DNA from: a bacterium
Lineage (GTDB): Bacteria; Patescibacteriota; Saccharimonadia; CAILAD01; BJGX01
Assembly (NCBI GenBank): GCA_029778565.1
Contig: JAKOQC010000575.1
Span: 1-50,237 of the forward strand
Reading direction: 5' to 3'
Length of the DNA: 50,237 nt
Shown here: positions 48,055 through 50,237 of the stretch, in pieces
Layout of the letters: the number at the start of each line of letters is the position of its first letter
Position numbering within the stretch: the first letter of the stretch is position 1
Notes under the pieces: generated by a model
What the model saw: only the letters and a program-made list of their open reading frames with translations
Told to the model about the DNA's origin: nothing
The model's database searches: none
Translations under genes and position numbers: made by a program

Positions 48055-49317
48055 ATGTTTATAGATGTAGCGACAGTAAAAATACAGGCCGGCAACGGCG
48101 GTAATGGCTATCTTAGTTTTCACCGTACCAAAGGGAATGCCAAAGGTGGCCCAGATGGCGGCGATGGTGGTAAAGGCGGAGATGTTATTTTGCGTGCTAG
48201 CCACAATACCAGTACACTCTCTAAATATCGCACTAGCAAGCTCTGGGCGGCCGAAGATGGTGAGCAAGGTGGTAGTAATCGTCGACATGGTAAAAATGGC
48301 GAATCGGTAGTTTTGCTTGTACCACCAGGCACAATTGTGTTTGATGATGATAAGGTCTTAGCCGATCTTACCGAGGATGGGCATGAGGCGATTATTGCCA
48401 AAGGTGGCAGTGGTGGTTTTGGTAACACTCACTTTAAAAGCTCGGTACGGCAAGCACCACAAATGGCCGAGCTAGGTGAGCGAGGCGAGAATAAAACGCT
48501 CAAGTTAGAGTTAAAAATAGTTGCCGATGTTGGTCTTATTGGGTTGCCCAATGCTGGCAAAAGCACCCTACTCTCGGTAGTAAGCTCGGCCAAGCCAGAA
48601 ATTGCCGACTATGCTTTTACTACGTTAGTGCCCAATCTGGGTGTGGTAGATATTGATGGCAAGAGTTTGCTTCTTGCAGATATACCCGGGCTTATAGAAG
48701 GTGCCAGTAAGGGCAAGGGCTTGGGTATAGAATTCTTGCGCCATGTAGAGCGTTGTAGAGTGCTTTTGCAGCTTATTGATGCTACCTCTGCCGATTGGTA
48801 TAAAGACTTTACCACAGTCCGTTCTGAGCTATTACAATACTCTACAGAGTTGGGTAAGCGACCATTTTTGGTAGTTATTTCTAAGTCAGAAAGTGTAGCT
48901 GAGGCTGATTTGCAAAAGAAGATTCAAGTGTTTACTAAACAAGCCAAGCTAAAGAAGACTGATGTATATACTATCTCGGCAGTTGCCAACACTGGTGTTG
49001 TAACGCTTCTACGAGCAGCACTTAAATTGGTAGAAAAGAGTAATAAACAGAGCCAAACGGTAGAAAAGACCGAAGAGCTAGAGGTAATTACACTCGCACC
49101 AGGAGAAACTTGGGAGGTAAGCAAAGAAAAAGAAGGATACATTGTAACAGGTACACGGCTCGAACGTTTTGCTGCTCGCACAAATTTTGATCAGCCCGAT
49201 GGTATTAGACGTTTGCGCGATATTTTAACGCGCGAAGGTGTTGGTAGAGAATTGCACCGACTTGGCGCCGAGAGAGGCGACACCATAATAATCGCGAAGA
49301 AAAAACTGCAATGGTAA
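48055..49317 (+). CDS. obg: GTPase Obg
   Basis: MFIDVATVKIQAGNGGNGYLSFHR; GLPNAGKSTLLSVVSSAKPEIADYAFTTLVPNLGVV; DIPGLIEGASKGKGLG. Confidence 0.95.
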   Translation: MFIDVATVKIQAGNGGNGYLSFHRTKGNAKGGPDGGDGGKGGDVILRASHNTSTLSKYRTSKLWAAEDGEQGGSNRRHGKNGESVVLLVPPGTIVFDDDKVLADLTEDGHEAIIAKGGSGGFGNTHFKSSVRQAPQMAELGERGENKTLKLELKIVADVGLIGLPNAGKSTLLSVVSSAKPEIADYAFTTLVPNLGVVDIDGKSLLLADIPGLIEGASKGKGLGIEFLRHVERCRVLLQLIDATSADWYKDFTTVRSELLQYSTELGKRPFLVVISKSESVAEADLQKKIQVFTKQAKLKKTDVYTISAVANTGVVTLLRAALKLVEKSNKQSQTVEKTEELEVITLAPGETWEVSKEKEGYIVTGTRLERFAARTNFDQPDGIRRLRDILTREGVGRELHRLGAERGDTIIIAKKKLQW

Positions 49318-49865
49318 ATGTAGACGTAGCCGATATTCGCTTGCGTTGCGAAACCAAGCCAGATTTATTTTCTCCCAAGGGTCTCGATACTGGTTCTCGG
49401 CTCTTGCTAGAGACTATTATTAAGCAAGGCACACAATACCAGTGTGTCTTAGACTGGGGTTGCGGCTGGGGTGCAATTGGTCTTATTTTGGCGAGCCAAT
49501 TTACTAATGCTAAGGTAGTGGCGGTAGATTCTGATATTGCTGCTATTGCTGCTACCAAAGAAAATGTAGCAATTAATAAGCTTACCAATCTAGAAGTAAT
49601 TGCTAGCCATGGATTTAGTGAAATATCAGATTTTAAATTTGATCTTATTGCCTCTAACCCACCTACGCACCGTGGACGTGAGGTAGTAGATGCTATGATA
49701 CAGCAAAGTTATGATCATTTAGATGTCGATGGTGTGTTGGCAATTGTGGTAGAGGCGCGCTTAAAGCCCTGGGTGGCTAGACAAATGAAGTTGGTGTTTG
49801 GCAATTACAAAATAGCCAAGCGTGGCCCCAAACACGTAGTTCTGATTGCAAAAAAGTCTGAATAA
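49311..49865 (+). CDS. Small class I methyltransferase (RsmC/MTS-like)
   Basis: VLDWGCGWGAIGLILA; FDLIASNPPTHRGREVV. Confidence 0.85.
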   Translation: MVNVDVADIRLRCETKPDLFSPKGLDTGSRLLLETIIKQGTQYQCVLDWGCGWGAIGLILASQFTNAKVVAVDSDIAAIAATKENVAINKLTNLEVIASHGFSEISDFKFDLIASNPPTHRGREVVDAMIQQSYDHLDVDGVLAIVVEARLKPWVARQMKLVFGNYKIAKRGPKHVVLIAKKSE

Positions 49866-49880
49866 ACTTATGATTAGACT

Positions 49881-50090
49881 ATGGAAAAACGCGAACATAA
49901 GAACGCTGCCGCTAGCCAGTTTTTTAAAGAAGGCAGAGAACTGCAAGCTCGCGATATAGCTCGTAGCGCTCACTATACATATAGAGACGGTTTTAGACTA
50001 GGTCTGGGTATATTTATTGGCTTTCTCGTTGGTGCATTAGCACTCGTCTTAGTGGTATATCTTCTCAATCTTCTCTTGCGCCTTATCTGA
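49881..50090 (+). CDS. Small membrane protein of unknown function
   Basis: 69 aa; C-terminal hydrophobic span GIFIGFLVGALALVLVVYLL. Confidence 0.55.
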   Translation: MEKREHKNAAASQFFKEGRELQARDIARSAHYTYRDGFRLGLGIFIGFLVGALALVLVVYLLNLLLRLI

Positions 50091-50159
50091 TTGTTAAAAT
50101 TGTTATTTTCTGATAGAATTATTGCGTTCTAGAAACAAAAAAGTTTTCATAAAAATTAC

Positions 50160-50236
<77 letters not shown>

Positions 50237-50237
50237 G

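Overview
The window looks like a chromosomal segment of a small-genome, low-GC CPR/Patescibacteria bacterium. Saccharibacteria-like is my inference from short aminoacyl-tRNA synthetases, Rpf/LysM-CHAP wall hydrolases, a baseplate-J-like protein and many small single-TM proteins; UGA appears to act as stop. Content: (i) a left-end array of secreted parallel-beta-helix paralogs, with one truncated copy and a tiny LAPTG-type sortase substrate; (ii) hisS, an M16 peptidase and proS; (iii) a lower-glycolysis block (pgk, eno, 2-hydroxyacid dehydrogenase, glycerate kinase / pyk, tpiA, ppa); (iv) dut, a UvrD/PcrA helicase, an Rpf-like protein, rsmA, a transglutaminase-like protein, metG, tatD, a NifS/IscS-like gene, mnmA and alaS; (v) small membrane-anchored paralogs, including one strikingly GC-rich gene; (vi) FtsA-like, CDP-alcohol phosphatidyltransferase, ruvX, mltG, LysM-CHAP, obg and a methyltransferase; tRNA-Glu(TTC) and tRNA-Ala(GGC). 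The most notable finding is a ~490-nt intergenic structured RNA (about 20515-21006). It carries a ~78-nt segment strongly resembling the 23S rRNA GTPase-associated centre (L11-binding H42-H44) and a separate hairpin whose loop matches the universal 16S 530-loop (GCAGCCGCGGTAA). Both have re-paired (compensated) stems. Other notable points: widespread TANNNT-N6-ATG leaderless promoters, two wall-hydrolase genes that appear to start at AUU, an enolase with a ~94-aa Pro/Thr-rich tail, a 24-bp direct repeat formed by a duplicated rsmA 3' end, and a partial tRNA-Glu duplication. All calls were made by eye, with no database search.
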